Assembly: GCA_951217055.1 (NCBI GenBank)
Contig: OX578284.1
Coordinates: 18,796,187-18,860,186, forward strand
Direction of reading: 5' to 3'
DNA length: 64,000 bases
Source of the DNA: Gerris lacustris
Lineage: Eukaryota; Arthropoda; Insecta; Hemiptera; Gerridae
Shown here: one piece after another, positions 1 to 11,490 of the stretch
How the letters are laid out: each line of letters starts with the position of its first letter
Numbering within the stretch: position 1 is the stretch's first letter
Position numbers and translations under genes: made by a program
Notes under the pieces: model-generated
Databases searched by the model: none
Told to the model about the DNA's origin: nothing
Seen by the model: the letters and a program-made list of their open reading frames with translations, nothing else

Positions 1-110
1 GAGATTTGTATGGTAGGTCATGTTGATTAATTTCAACTGTACTCTCTTTAACGTTTGCTTAATTGATACTTTAATTCATGTAACGCGGAAACAATTATAA
101 ATAAATTAAA
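1..110 (-). repeat. Dispersed repeat 'A', partial copy
   Basis: This is a copy of a repeat seen many times here (near 14.2, 15.6, 29.1, 39.7, 59.5, 60.3, 63.0, 63.4 and 63.9 kb). Shared phrases read 'TTGAAATTTATATGGGAC', 'ATTTCATTAAAATCGGA' and 'TAAATTGATACT', often followed by runs of CAGACAGA. No protein is encoded. Repeats of this style are common in insect genomes; the class is not clear from the sequence. Confidence 0.6.
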
Positions 111-1020
111 CAATATGGGGTTTAAAAACATAAAATTAATAAAGTACGTGATATGTGCCACACTAATTGGGCAGTTCATTTTTGAGGGGATATGGAAAGA
201 TATCTGAAGAAAGTTATCCGGGAATTTAAATATTACTACAATTGCTCCGTACAACTGAACGCATTCGCATTCTATAACGAGGATTTCCGGTAGTCGCACG
301 CGGTGTGCGAAGAAATCGCGTCGTTTGGCTGTAAGTTTCGGTATCGAGTAGCATCTGACGTAAAATTTTTTCTCAGGTAAATATGCGTTAAATGTTTGCC
401 TGGGGGCTCCAGCTCGTCCCCCCCCCCCCCTCAAACAGGGCCTGTAGGCACCAATATTATCAATGAACTCAAATATTTCTGCAGACCGGTAAAAATATCT
501 CACAGACGTACTGGTGGATACCGATGGTTAGGATCAATTGTACTATTAGACTATATTTCTTCTATATTTGCATTTTGTAATAGTAAACAGTGGAAAAATT
601 ACTGTATAAAGGGATTATTTGAGTGGAAATGAAGAGAGAACTGATCGCGTATAATCCAATGTTCGTTTGTTTAAACTTTTTGTTTATTTAACATACTCTC
701 ACCTATATCAAAACACTTTTGTGTTTTTGCACAACACTTTTGTTGTTGTGTTTGCACACAAAGGTTTCTGCTTTGTAAATATTTAACTTTGTTCTTCAAA
801 CTGAGTTAGATTACATTAAAATTAAACGAATTCTCTTCAAATATTATTAGTTCTATTTTTGCTTTTGTTTTTCTTGAGTTAGAAAAAAAGATCGACATGA
901 GGATGGAATTTATATTATTTTATTTATTTTAGTGATTTTTTTAGATTAGACATCTATAAATCATTTGACAATTATTGAAAAGCTTCTCCGTCAGAACACA
1001 CACGTATGATAACAAAATAA
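111..1020. other. Gene-free AT-rich stretch
   Basis: No convincing coding or RNA signal is present. It holds a poly-C run near 419-430 and TTTTGTG/TTGTTG-rich low-complexity sequence near 705-770. Short open frames on both strands here lack domains, signal peptides or splice context and look accidental. Confidence 0.6.
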
Positions 1021-1088
1021 CTTGATAAAGTTTAATGTAAGAAAATTAATAGTCCAGGAGATAGCGTGCAAATGACTATGAGACTAAC
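1021..1088 (+). repeat. Foldback element, outer part of left arm (split by BEL insertion)
   Basis: The sequence 'AGTCC(...)GGAGATA.(C/T)GTGCAAA' matches, in inverted orientation, 7110-7165 downstream of the BEL element. It continues directly into 6671-6898 once the BEL insertion and one CTAAC are removed. The retroelement therefore landed inside the left arm of an older inverted-repeat element. Confidence 0.7.
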
Positions 1089-1815
1089 TGTTCGGTACAG
1101 AAGGGCTTGCGCCTGATTCCGCTGCCGGGTCTATAAAAAATATATTGAGCGGACTGTAGATATAGGGTGGTAAGATAGGGTATTAAAAATAAAGTAATAA
1201 TAAATACACAAGGTGAATAATGATACGATGAAGATGATATAATGTATAGAGATAAATAATAACTTACATAGATAATGAATGAAATATAATAATAAATCCT
1301 AATAAAATGAAGAACTGATGAAATGTGATGTTGATGTGGTATGATGAGTGATGATCGTGTGTGTGTGAGATAAGTGTGAAGTGGTGAATGAGTTAAGTAA
1401 TGTCTCTTACTGGCACTGCATTATAATATAATGATAACGATAATAAATGAAACTGTAATAGTGTAATAGATGATTGGATATCCAAAAGGTAATGTTTAAT
1501 GAAATAATAATTGTATAGAATTGATAAACTATGTGGACTTCCACTTATAGCGTCTTATAACCATGTGCAATGTTCTTAGCGTGTTCATACGTGTTTGAAA
1601 GTAACGGTTGTTATCAGGTTTGCCAGTATTTCATTGGCCTAAACGTAGATCTAGCGTACTAGCCCCTACATTATGGGGCTATAGATGGCAGAACCAGACG
1701 AAACTGTGGGTAGTGTTGCGGGCTCGTCTACCCAGGTGTGTGGTGACGATGCGCTGGTTTGCCTATCTGATTATATACATAATAATAACATAAAACTTGT
1801 TCAGAGGCCTGAACA
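1089..1815 (-). repeat. BEL 3' LTR
   Basis: The 727-bp repeat is almost identical to 5944-6670. In element orientation it begins TGTTCAGGCC and ends ACCGAACA. A purine-rich tract on the minus strand just inside (1816-1830, read TAGGTAGGCGGTA) is the candidate polypurine primer. A 61-codon open frame on the plus strand occurs in both LTRs and is an LTR passenger. Confidence 0.9.
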
Positions 1816-2005
1816 TACCGCCTACCTAAACGCATGTTTATAAACTATGGTAACGTGATAATAAGTGTAAAATAAATTAAGGTTAGTGTAATGTTAATTA
1901 GAGACAAATACAATGTTAGTTATGAAAGTGGTTAATAAGTTATGGTTAGTATAATAAATTAATATAGTGATTGATAACTTATGGCAGACACACATGACTA
2001 GATAA

Positions 2006-4570
2006 TTATAAATATAAATAAATGACTAATAGCAATAATAATAAATGTATAAAAATGCTAAATAAATAATGTTCCCTACATTGATAAATTAAAGTGACCC
2101 TAAATGCAATTAAATTTGTAAAAAATAAATAACAATATAAAGATTTTAACAAGGAAAAACAAGAATAAATTAAATAAATATATAAATTAAATCTAAATTG
2201 AGCCCATAACAATAAATTAAATGGTAACCAAAACGCAAAATGATCAATATAGATTCGACTTAAATAATGTGGTATCGTTGATAAATACTTCTTCCCGCCT
2301 ACCATGAAAGACTTCGGGGTATGCCTTTTAATAAAAGTATTAATGTTTAAGGTATAAGTATGCATAGAATAGGTGAGACCCGAAATTAAAGTATTGATCA
2401 AAGATGAAACTGCGATATGAGATTTGAGGATAGTCACATATTCTTCTCTCGAAGCGCAAGGTGATAGAAATGATTTCTTACGAAGAGGCGTACTCTTAAT
2501 AGAGCTAAAGTGTCCAGAAAGTTTTGGCGAAAAATGGGATACTTGAAGGCATGGCGGTTCACTGTAAGGCTTGGAGGTTACAGATGAGCGTGCAACGGTG
2601 AGCAGAGTCGACCCTGTTATGGATGGCGTATGGTCTGATATTTTGCCAAAGACAATGTATCCTAAAGTGGTCCCGATAAGCTTCGGTTGACCTAAAGAAA
2701 ATGAAACGATATCACCGGTTAAAATGTCGGCGAATAAGTCTCCTCCTAGGAGAAAGTCGACCGAACTTGGATTCCAAAAATCCGGATCAGCTAGAGGGTA
2801 ATTCTCAAATGAAGGCCGTAGATTCTCAGCAATTGGAGAATTCGGAAGAACTGAAGTAATGCAGTCAACCACGAGAGCATTCGTAGAGACCTCAGCTCCA
2901 TTTATGCGTGACACCAGACTGCAGGAAGTCTGACCAAGGCATCTATTGAACGGTGTTTGGCCAATACCGTTGATGTCAACGTTGCAACTTCGAACTGGAA
3001 AGCCAAGCCTGTCGGCAAAACGTCGAGTTAAAAACGAAAATTGACTTCCTGAGTCTACAACGAGCCGGATGTTGTGTCTTTTATCTTTAGGGTCAACGAT
3101 GAAGCACATTGCGGTTCCTAGTAACACTTGCCCGCATATAATACTTGACGATGTAGCGTTTAATGTTTGATTACTGAGAGGACGAGGATTAGTAGAATTA
3201 TTGCACCTTCCTTCATTGGAACAAGAAGTAGTAGGTTCAGGTTCCACGGAAGTAGCTGATGCTTTAACTCCTGAGGAATCCTTGTGTAATAAGGAGTTGT
3301 GGAAGCCGCGACAAAAGCGACATCTTCCACGTGAAGAACATCTCTGGGTTGGATGCGATGTATATAAGCAGTTGCGACACCCGATCCAGTTTACTAAGGA
3401 GTTAATGCGTTGTTCCACCGACATGTTGTGGAATTTATGACATTTTGCCACATCGTGGCGCTCTGAACATATAGGGCACAGGGTATCATTAGCCGGAGAA
3501 ACGAATAAAGACGTTCTTGTGTGAGGCCTGTACGAGGGCCTTGATTTGTACTCGTTTCTTGTAAATGAAGCTTTCATTTCTCCTGTGGTTGTTGGTGTAT
3601 CACTCCCAACCGCTAACTCTCCAGCCGTACACCGATGACGCAGGAATTTGATGAGGTCTGTGTATGAGGGGAATTGGGAGTGGTCTTGTAGTTGCTCAAA
3701 AGCCTCCCTAGTAGATCTGTCGAGACAGCGACGAGCTAAGTAAAATAAAAGAAAGTCAGCACGTTCTTCTATCTCAACTTTCTTAAACGCAGCTATCCTC
3801 TCGGAAATGCTACTTGTAACTTCTTTCAGCTGTTCAATGGTAGGCTTAGTGGTCAGAGGCTTCATATTTAAGAGCTGATCCAAATACGTCGTAGCAAGAA
3901 GTCTCGGATTATCATAAGCCTCGACTAACTCCTGCCAAGCGATGGCAAAGTTGTCTGCAGTAAGCGGAAGTTGAGCTATGACAGCTTGAGCAGATCCCTG
4001 TAATGACGAAACTAAATAATGAAACTTATCAATCGGTGATAAGTCTGAGTCATTGATGACCAAGGACTGAAATGTGTCCTTGAAGCGTTGCCAAGTTGAT
4101 CGCTGACCATCGAAAGTAGGAAGGCTGATGGTAGGTAGTTTAGCCTTTGAACGGTTACAATTCTGAGCAGTAGAAGAATTTGTCTGATTGGAGGATAACC
4201 TTTTGCGGAGATCTTCTTCAATGCATGTGGCTTGAAAACAAGCGCCATAATAAAAGCCTTTGGCTGTGTGTCGCAGGTTACGGTACTCGTCAGGGAGATC
4301 GTCTGAACCAGTAGCATCACATAGGTCGTTGAAGAGAGTGCTGAACCGTTCGTACAGAGTACTGGCACTTTTGAACATTCCCCTAAATAAATTAATTTTA
4401 GAAGCGTCCTCAGATGCGGCTTGACCAGCATCATTAATCTCTTCTAAATCCTCAAGGACTAGATGGATTTTCCGACAAAGGCTAGTAATGTGAGGATCTT
4501 CACTAGGATCTTGTTCAGGCTGGTTAGATCGACCTCTATGAACCGTAATATTGCTGGACTGGTTGTCCAT
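2006..4570 (-). CDS. BEL/Pao Gag-protease polyprotein, truncated before RT
   Basis: One open frame encodes a capsid-like region, then cysteine/histidine clusters (CPICSERHDVAKC, then CRNC and CRFC motifs), then an aspartic protease with the active-site triplet in VVDSGSQFSFL and a downstream LLGGDLF motif. This order is that of BEL/Pao Gag plus protease. Beyond the protease (about the last 200 codons) the frame turns AT-rich and hydrophobic with no recognisable domain, which suggests read-through past a deletion of RT, RNase H and integrase. The start is placed at the MDNQSS methionine (4570). The frame stays open to 4630, with another possible start MMGSKEDL. Gag packages the RNA; the protease would cleave the polyprotein. 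This copy cannot transpose alone. Confidence 0.82.
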   Translation of the reverse strand: MDNQSSNITVHRGRSNQPEQDPSEDPHITSLCRKIHLVLEDLEEINDAGQAASEDASKINLFRGMFKSASTLYERFSTLFNDLCDATGSDDLPDEYRNLRHTAKGFYYGACFQATCIEEDLRKRLSSNQTNSSTAQNCNRSKAKLPTISLPTFDGQRSTWQRFKDTFQSLVINDSDLSPIDKFHYLVSSLQGSAQAVIAQLPLTADNFAIAWQELVEAYDNPRLLATTYLDQLLNMKPLTTKPTIEQLKEVTSSISERIAAFKKVEIEERADFLLFYLARRCLDRSTREAFEQLQDHSQFPSYTDLIKFLRHRCTAGELAVGSDTPTTTGEMKASFTRNEYKSRPSYRPHTRTSLFVSPANDTLCPICSERHDVAKCHKFHNMSVEQRINSLVNWIGCRNCLYTSHPTQRCSSRGRCRFCRGFHNSLLHKDSSGVKASATSVEPEPTTSCSNEGRCNNSTNPRPLSNQTLNATSSSIICGQVLLGTAMCFIVDPKDKRHNIRLVVDSGSQFSFLTRRFADRLGFPVRSCNVDINGIGQTPFNRCLGQTSCSLVSRINGAEVSTNALVVDCITSVLPNSPIAENLRPSFENYPLADPDFWNPSSVDFLLGGDLFADILTGDIVSFSLGQPKLIGTTLGYIVFGKISDHTPSITGSTLLTVARSSVTSKPYSEPPCLQVSHFSPKLSGHFSSIKSTPLRKKSFLSPCASREEYVTILKSHIAVSSLINTLISGLTYSMHTYTLNINTFIKRHTPKSFMVGGKKYLSTIPHYLSRIYIDHFAFWLPFNLLLWAQFRFNLYIYLIYSCFSLLKSLYCYLFFTNLIAFRVTLIYQCREHYLFSIFIHLLLLLLVIYLYL

Positions 4571-5927
4571 AAGGTCCTCCTTAGACCCCATCATAAAAGG
4601 TTTAAATAATAAATTAGGTAAAATTAGCAAAATAAAAGAGCGTCCTAAACGATGGGCAAACTAACAATGAATAAATAAATAACGTATAAATTAAAATACT
4701 GCTAATGATTAAATATAAGTTATATAAATTAATGTTAGTAAAAATAAATTAATGTATAAATTAAAATAATAAATAATAATTAGGATTAGTAGTGTTAGTA
4801 TTGTTAGTATATTAAATTAATAGTAATAGTGTAATAAATAGATAATGTAAGTTTATAACAGTAACAACCTAACAACTAATGTATAAAAATATTTGCTAAC
4901 ATTCACAAGTCTAACAAATAATAAATAATTTAACAATTTAACCTAATAGTGTATGTTACCATTCACAATAAAAATAAAGACCTAATATATAACGAGTATA
5001 GTTAATAAATAATTTATAATAAATAACAATCTAGTAATAAATAAAGTGTAGCAATATAAATAATTCTTAACAATGCGTAACAGCCGAATAACAATATAAA
5101 AATAATTAAATCTATAACAAATATAACTAAGTTTAATATAATAAATAAATTAGAAAATATAGTACCGTCTTATATAAATAATAAAAAATTAATAATAATT
5201 CAAACCCTCAACACATATTAATAAAACCAGCATAACAATTGGTAACAAAATAATTAAAGAGCTAGGATGAATGAACCTGGGTTCGATATCAAATCGAAAG
5301 CTCCCGGTTCTGAACTATAAAGGAAGGTTTCTTTGTTTACCTTCTTTAAATTGTTAAATTATAATCAAATTGAACAAAAATAAAATTAAATAATCATTTA
5401 ATATTGATAAATAATAATAAAGCTGGCCGACAAAAGTCTAAATTGAAAGTAACATTAAATAAATAGATAATCTAAACAATATAACAACAAAATAAAGAGG
5501 GTGAGTGTCTCGACGGTAACTATGAGCAATATAATAAATTAGTTTTCGGCTTAGAAATACTAGATAACGTAATAAAAATATGTATAAATTAGATAACAAA
5601 GACGACAAAAAATCAAAATAAATAATAAATAAAGAGTGTCTTTGATAATTATAATTAAGATTAAGGCCTGGAAAGTGAATGGGTAACTTGGAAGTATAAC
5701 GGAGTATGACGGATATTAGAGATAAATTGATAAAATTAAATAATGAATGTATATAAACAAATGATAGTGTAATAGATAAAGATAATAATATTATAAATAT
5801 GTAAGCGTAAGATAATGTATAACGGGATAGATTAAAGGGACAAGTGAACATAGAAAGATAGTGAAATAGAACCTTGTGTGGAAGTGTAGTAAAATTTGAT
5901 AGGTGACCAAATATAATAAAATATTCG

Positions 5928-5941
5928 GCCCACTTGGACCA
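5928..5941 (-). promoter_or_regulatory. Candidate primer-binding site of BEL element
   Basis: Two bases inside the 5' LTR the minus strand reads TGGTCCAAGTGGGC. It starts with the TGG that pairs with a tRNA CCA end and sits where an LTR element's primer site belongs. The matching tRNA was not identified. Confidence 0.55.
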
Positions 5942-5943
5942 TA

Positions 5944-6670
5944 TGTTCGGTACAGAAGGGCTTGCGCCTGATTCCGCTGCCGGGTCTATAAAAAAGATAT
6001 TGAGCGGACTGTAGATATAGGGTGGTAAGATAGGGTATTAAAAATAAAGTAATAATAAATACACAAGGTGAATAATGATACGATGAAGATGATATAATGT
6101 ATAGAGATAAATAATAACTTACATAGATAATGAATGAAATATAATAATAAATCCTAATAAAATGAAGAACTGATGAAATGTGATGTTGATGTGGTATGAT
6201 GAGTGATGATCGTGTGTGTGTGAGATAAGTGTGAAGTGGTGAATGAGTTAAGTAATGTCTCTTACTGGCACTGCATTATAATATAATGATAACGATAATA
6301 AATGAAACTGTAATAGTGTAATAGATGATTGGATATCCAAAAGGTAATGTTTAATGAAATAATAATTGTATAGAATTGATAAACTATGTGGACTTCCACT
6401 TATAGCGTCTTATAACCATGTGCAATGTTCTTAGCGTGTTCATACGTGTTTGAAAGTAACGGTTGTTATCAGGTTTGCCAGTATTTCATTGGCCTAAACG
6501 TAGATCTAGCGTACTAGCCCCTACATTATGGGGCTATAGATGGCAGAACCAGACGAAACTGTGGGTAGTGTTGCGGGCTCGTCTACCCAGGTGTGTGGTG
6601 ACGATGCGCTGGTTTGCCTATCTGATTATATACATAATAATAACATAAAACTTGTTCAGAGGCCTGAACA
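5944..6670 (-). repeat. BEL 5' LTR
   Basis: Same 727-bp repeat as 1089-1815, upstream in element orientation. It is followed on the plus strand by CTAAC, the right copy of the target duplication. Confidence 0.9.
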
Positions 6671-7165
6671 CTAACATCAAACTAGAATTTTGTGTATGAG
6701 TAAATATTTTGGTGCCTTTTAAGAATATGCTAAATTCGTCTGTGGGATATAGCTTGGCAGTAGGCATTTGAAAAAAACAAACCGGTAGAGAGCGGCCTTG
6801 TCCCGCCCTTTTTGGTAGACAATGTGATTTTCATGGTCCTGATTACGAAATTAGTTAGTAGACCAACAATCAAGTTTAAGGTAGTTTGCCACTTAATAGG
6901 TTATTTAGTCAAATATAACTCAAATTCAAAGAGGTCACCTATTAAGTGACATTATCAACTTGATTTTTGGTCTACTAACTAATTTCCTACTCAGGATCAT
7001 GAAAATCACATTGTTTATGTCCCACAGACGAACTAGCCGACCACATAATCTTAAAAGGCACCAAATGATTTACTTATACACCAAATTCCAGCTCGATGTT
7101 ATTCAGACACTTTTTTGCACATTATCTCCAGGACTCAGGACTATAAATTTAGTACAACTTTAAAC
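6671..7165. mobile_element. Foldback (inverted-repeat) element, inner left arm and right arm
   Basis: The left arm (6671-6898, continuing 1021-1088) and right arm (about 6936-7165) are inverted copies. Shared blocks include 'GTGATTTTCATG', 'GAAATTAGTTAGTAGACC' and 'GGTGCCTTTTAAGA'. The loop is about 37 bp around 6910. No coding capacity is present. The left arm carries an extra segment (about 6770-6815) missing from the right. Confidence 0.75.
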
Positions 7166-7373
7166 AGTTTTTTACGTTTCAGTTTACCTTTAACACAATT
7201 TGAGTGTTGTCTAGTTTAGATTCCTTTGAAATCTGTGTTTCAACTATTGCGCCTATTTTTCCGTTTGTCTGAAAATGTTTGCTAATACGATAACTTATGA
7301 ACTGTTTATCAGAATAAAATTAAATTTAATACTACAATTGTAGAGATGTATAGTGGACTTCTTTAGAATTTCA

Positions 7374-7437
7374 AACTAAGGCGAAGGTATTTATTGGAAT
7401 AAAACTTTAATTCCAATAAATACCTTCACCTTAGTTT
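7374..7437. repeat. Near-perfect hairpin
   Basis: Arms of about 28 bp (AAACTAAGGCGAAGGTATTT... and its inverse) enclose a loop of about 8 bp, with one mismatch seen (C/T). It is likely a tiny foldback element. Confidence 0.7.
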
Positions 7438-7905
7438 AATACTACAAGTTTCCGATTCAATGAGTTTCTAGATTGGATTTAAATCTAACGAAACAGTATT
7501 ATTTAAAAAATATTTACTACTGATTAAAGTTATATAGAAGAGACAGGTTGTTGCACAGGCAATGTTTGACGTTTGAATTCTCGGGTTGGAAAAAAGTCAC
7601 GTTTTTTTCTCCGCTAGAGTGCAAGCCTACCAATATGGGGGCTGTTTTTTCGACCAATATCTATTAATGATAATTATTAAGTGTTTATTAAAATGACTGG
7701 AAGTATAAATTAAAAAGAATTATTAAGTTAAAATAATTTAATAAAGTTAGAGATTGTAATGCAGTTGTATAGAAAAGTAGCCACCATACAGACTGCACTG
7801 CTGCGTGGTGGACAAATTGAAACTAAAGAAAACGCTCCAGTGCAACAACTTGCCTATTCTAGTTAACTTTACACTCATGTTGTTTGACTTTATGTACTCG
7901 TAAAC

Positions 7906-8027
7906 CAGTGGCGTAGAAGATTTTATCATCCTCTAAGGGCGCCTCCTAAGACATTGGTTTGAGGGCCCCCTTGGCACCGGGGGCACCCCACAATGCTGGC
8001 CCTTGCGGGCCCATAGTTACGCCACTG
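7906..8027. mobile_element. hAT-type MITE
   Basis: A 122-bp GC-rich block begins CAGTGGCGTA and ends TTACGCCACTG. It is flanked by a perfect 8-bp duplication TCGTAAAC (7898-7905 and 8028-8035). An 8-bp duplication with CAGTGGCG-type ends is the hallmark of hAT elements. No ORF. The 1.9-kb element at 61964-63859 has matching ends and may be a relative. Confidence 0.88.
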
Positions 8028-8039
8028 TCGTAAACTGAT

Positions 8040-8849
8040 TGAGTATTTATCACAGAAATAAATAAACTTAAGTAAAAATGAAGAGGATTTATATGCTCAA
8101 TATTCATTAGTAGTTTAGTTGGAGATTTTGTGATATTTATAGAATTATTGTGGTCAACTGATCAGCTAACTGATGATGACTTTACTTAGTTACTGAAGTT
8201 GAAACCAGTATTAGATAATTGTATATATTATTGAGGTCCGACAGTAAACTGATTAATCCTTAGATGTGTGATTATTTATTTACTCTGAAACAAAGCCATG
8301 ATATTATGCTCAATAAAAATGGTGCATTTCCACTTAAATCACTTTCTTATTTATATGACCAGATATCAACCATCTAGTTGTGTCAGTGAAATATTAAGAA
8401 GATTAGGCGTAGACTTAAAGACTACTCTAACAACCTGGTATATGGTGTATAAGGAAGAATCATCCATACACTGTTATAACCAATAACATTCTTGCTTTCT
8501 GTAAAAGGAGATATATCTGCTGAGTAAACTCCGTCATAAGTGGCAAAATCATTGTTCATAAATGCTCCGCTAATTTTCTTCGTGGTTAGAATGGCCAACA
8601 CTTTATTCTTAATCGAATAAGACCTCAATTAATTCAAGATCTTAAGAAGTTTTTGAGATAACGCTAAGTGAAAGCTGCTAATCGATCTTGTTATAACTTG
8701 AAACACCAGACATCACGATATTTATTTCGTATGAATTAGGCTTTTTTAAAAACTATGATCAAATCTTATGGTCATTTTATTTTAATGATATAATGTTTGT
8801 TTTTTTCTTAATACCACTGAGTAATAGTATATTTCCGCATAAATTATAG
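8040..8849. other. Gene-free stretch
   Basis: AT-rich sequence with overlapping short frames on both strands near 8298-8628. These lack signal peptide, domain or splice support. I see no repeat or RNA signal here. Confidence 0.5.
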
Positions 8850-9185
8850 GGGGATGCCATTAGTTAGTAGATGCTGTTCTTCATTCTTAATGGTAGTTGT
8901 AGTAGGTCCTAGTACTAGTACTAGATGGGTAGGATACACAACTTGTTCGAACTTAGTAATTAGGCCTTATTTTAGGCCCTCTTTATATACTAACCCCTTG
9001 GTAGAGAGTTCCAGCCACTTCACACATCACTGTACAATAGCACCGCCGAAGCGAGTATGGTGTGATATTTGATGAACCATGTAAATCAGAGCATCAAGGC
9101 GCGGAATCAAACCTGTAACCTTGTGTTGCTCTCGATATATTGATAGCCGAGCAGACGCGACAAGTGACCTAAGCCACAAATCCAT
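8850..9185 (-). mobile_element. tRNA-derived SINE, copy 1
   Basis: Read on the minus strand, the head (about 9090-9180) has an A-box-like GTGGCTTAGGTCACTTG and a B-box-like GGTTTGATTCC. The body matches copies 2 and 3: 'TTCGGCGGT', 'GTGTGAAGTGGCTGGAACTC', 'TTCGAACAAGTTGTG', 'CCTACCCATCTAGTACTAGTA'. A tRNA-like head with pol III boxes plus a shared body defines a SINE. Confidence 0.75.
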
Positions 9186-10154
9186 GCTGGGTCATTCACA
9201 AATCCATGCCTTATTATGGATCCCATATTCTTTCTCATTTAAGAAATACCAACATGTTATGTAACAGCAGTGCAATTGCAATTGTGCAGCCATATTAAAA
9301 CAGGTATTCACAGATATACTGAAATGATAAACCTGCTGATGAGGGATGTAACATGTTCCCAAAGTATTATATAATAACAATTAAGACAATAAAACGATTA
9401 CGAAACTGAGTTAATATCTTAAAATAACGATTAAGTAAGGCTAATGATAAGTATAATTCATCTAAAACATTTTAATTAGAACATTTTCTAACCGAGAGTA
9501 AGAAGTACTCTAAACTTTAATGGATCAGTCTCTCAGTTTTAATTATGCCTGTATACATACATATAGGCCTCCTACATAAGTCGATTTAACAACAATTTCT
9601 TTGAGATTGAAATTTATTTAATGTACCTATTAGTTTTAAGAATAGTTCTATAATTAATTTAAAACGCTGAAATCGACATTAATCCCACACTTTTTGTTGA
9701 GAATTACTAAAACGATGAGTGGAACGAATTATTATAATTATTATTTTAAAGCGAATTTTATTGAGCACGATAAACCTCTATGATTAATATTTGATGTAAT
9801 TATAATGAATCATATTCATTGACCATTTTAATTGGTTATTAGTTTAAAGATTCATGGAAAAATAATAATGCCAAGTCTAGAAGGGCAAAGCTAATGCCTC
9901 TTCCTAATGTCTACTGTAATCGGTGCAGCCCTTGGTAAGAATATTATAGTTATAAACCCTTTTACTCACCCCATTTCCATTATTATCATTAGCGCACCCC
10001 TGCACTTTGCAATAACGCTAGTCAAGATACTGTCGTGTTTATACTGTGTATTTGTCATTGTTTTAGGCCTTTGTCACAAGCCACACAACTACCCACCACC
10101 AAATAAAGCCAACTTAAAATGACCTCTTTAATAAACCTCTCACTTGGTTTGTAT
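9186..10154. other. Gene-free stretch
   Basis: AT-rich, with no supported gene. The 71-codon frame at 9907-10122 has hydrophobic stretches but no domain or splice context. Confidence 0.5.
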
Positions 10155-10405
10155 ATACGTATAATCAGTGTTTTTTCCTGCTCAAGGCTAGGGGACTCAG
10201 GTACAGGTATAGGGATGCCACAAATTGGTACACTTAATAATGGTAAAAGTACCTGCTACTGACTACTGTATGGTCTAATATATATAATGTGTAATCAGCG
10301 TTTTTTTTCCTACTTAAGACTATGGGCTCAGGTATAGTTGTTATATGAAGGATGTGGCACAATTGGTAAACTTAATTAAGATATAAAAGTATATACCTAC
10401 TCTAA
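10155..10405. repeat. Direct duplication, about 125 bp unit
   Basis: Two diverged copies share 'AATCAGTGTTTTTTCCTGC', '(A)CTCAGGTA(C/T)AG', 'CACAA(A)TTGGTA(C/A)ACTTAAT' and 'AAAAGTA..TACC'. There is no coding sign. Confidence 0.6.
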
Positions 10406-11034
10406 AACGTAACAAAAATTTAAATAATGCACTTACTCCAAATAAATGTTTTATAATTACGATCTATCGTTGTCCAAAATCTTTACAAACTCACTAAGTA
10501 ATATTCATGAAAAGGCAAATGACACACATATTCATCTGTCATAGGGATTAAATATTTATTATATCTGAGTTATCGATCTGGGAAGCTGAGCATTATTACA
10601 GATCATTAAAATACAATTAACGAAAGAAGTAATAATAACATTGAGAGTTGATTTCGTTTTAATTTTACATTTTGAAATGTCATGTATTTAGTATTCAGAA
10701 TAAATTATCTTTATTTCTACACACCAATATATTTTAATGATTTTTGGACTAAAACTGAAGTTTCGTTATTATATTTGCATTAATTGTATTCTCAGGTTCA
10801 TTGAGCGAAAATACTAATGGGTTAAACAAAACTCTAGTTTTGCCTAATCTCCAGAATATCTATTTTTCTATTAATTTAAACGGATTAAGACTCAGATGTA
10901 TTTGAAATGTTTGTGGTTCATTAATCGGTAATTCTTTAGATTGATACTCCCCCTATGTTGTTTCAGAATATGAATAGATATAATTATTTATACACTCCTT
11001 TGTCTAAGTTACTATTAACATAAAGGTATGTTTA

Positions 11035-11465
11035 GTCCAATTCTCATAGGGACAAAGGAATATCACACTTCTATTTTTATAAGGAGAGTAACAGTCTAAA
11101 GAAGAACCTTCCGTAAACCTTCTATAGATTATTACTCCCTTTTGTTTTTTATAAGGGGAGTAATAGGTTAAAAAAGAAATTGCGTACACCTTCTTCAGAT
11201 TATTACTCCCTTTTGTTTTTTATAAGGGGAGTAATAGGTTAAAAAAGAAATTGCATACACCTTCTTTAGATTATTACTCCCTTTTGTTTTTTATAAGGGG
11301 GAGTAATAGGTTAAAAAAGAAATTGCATACACCTTCTTTAGATTATTACTCCCTTTTGTTTTTTATAAGGGGAGTAATAGGTTAAAAAAGAAATTGCTTA
11401 CACCTTCTTTTGATTATTACTCCCTTTTGTTTTTTACAGAGGGAGTAACAGTCTAAAGAAGTGTC
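11035..11465. repeat. 71-bp tandem repeat with a hairpin in each unit
   Basis: ATTACTCCC recurs at 11131, 11202 and 11273 and onward, a 71-bp period. Each unit holds ATTACTCCCTTTT and its inverse AAGGGGAGTAAT around GTTTTTTAT, so every unit can fold. About five units are present. Related single hairpins occur near 22.9-23.1 and 37.55-37.76 kb. Confidence 0.85.
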
Positions 11466-11490
11466 CGTTTATCTAATGAATAAGGATAGG

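Larger units (their letters stand above)
1089..6670 (-). mobile_element. BEL/Pao-like LTR retrotransposon, internally deleted
   Basis: Two 727-bp LTRs (1089-1815 and 5944-6670) start TGTTCGG and end CTGAACA. CTAAC flanks both sides (1084-1088 and 6671-6675), a 5-bp target duplication. The only LTR difference I found by eye is T at 1141 against G at 5996, so insertion is recent. The internal region is about 4.1 kb and encodes gag-protease on the minus strand. No reverse transcriptase, RNase H or integrase frame is visible, so the copy is non-autonomous. Class is assigned from gag and protease motifs and the 5-bp duplication. The 5' leader (4631-5943) is AT-rich with many AATAAATAAT runs. Confidence 0.88.

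Noticed and set aside
1608..1793. 61-codon plus-strand ORF, repeated identically at 6463-6648
   Set aside because: It lies inside both LTRs of the BEL element, opposite to its gag strand, and is duplicated only because the LTR is.
11035..11465. CRISPR-like array
   Set aside because: Repeats are directly adjacent with no unique spacers, and the setting is a eukaryotic genome.
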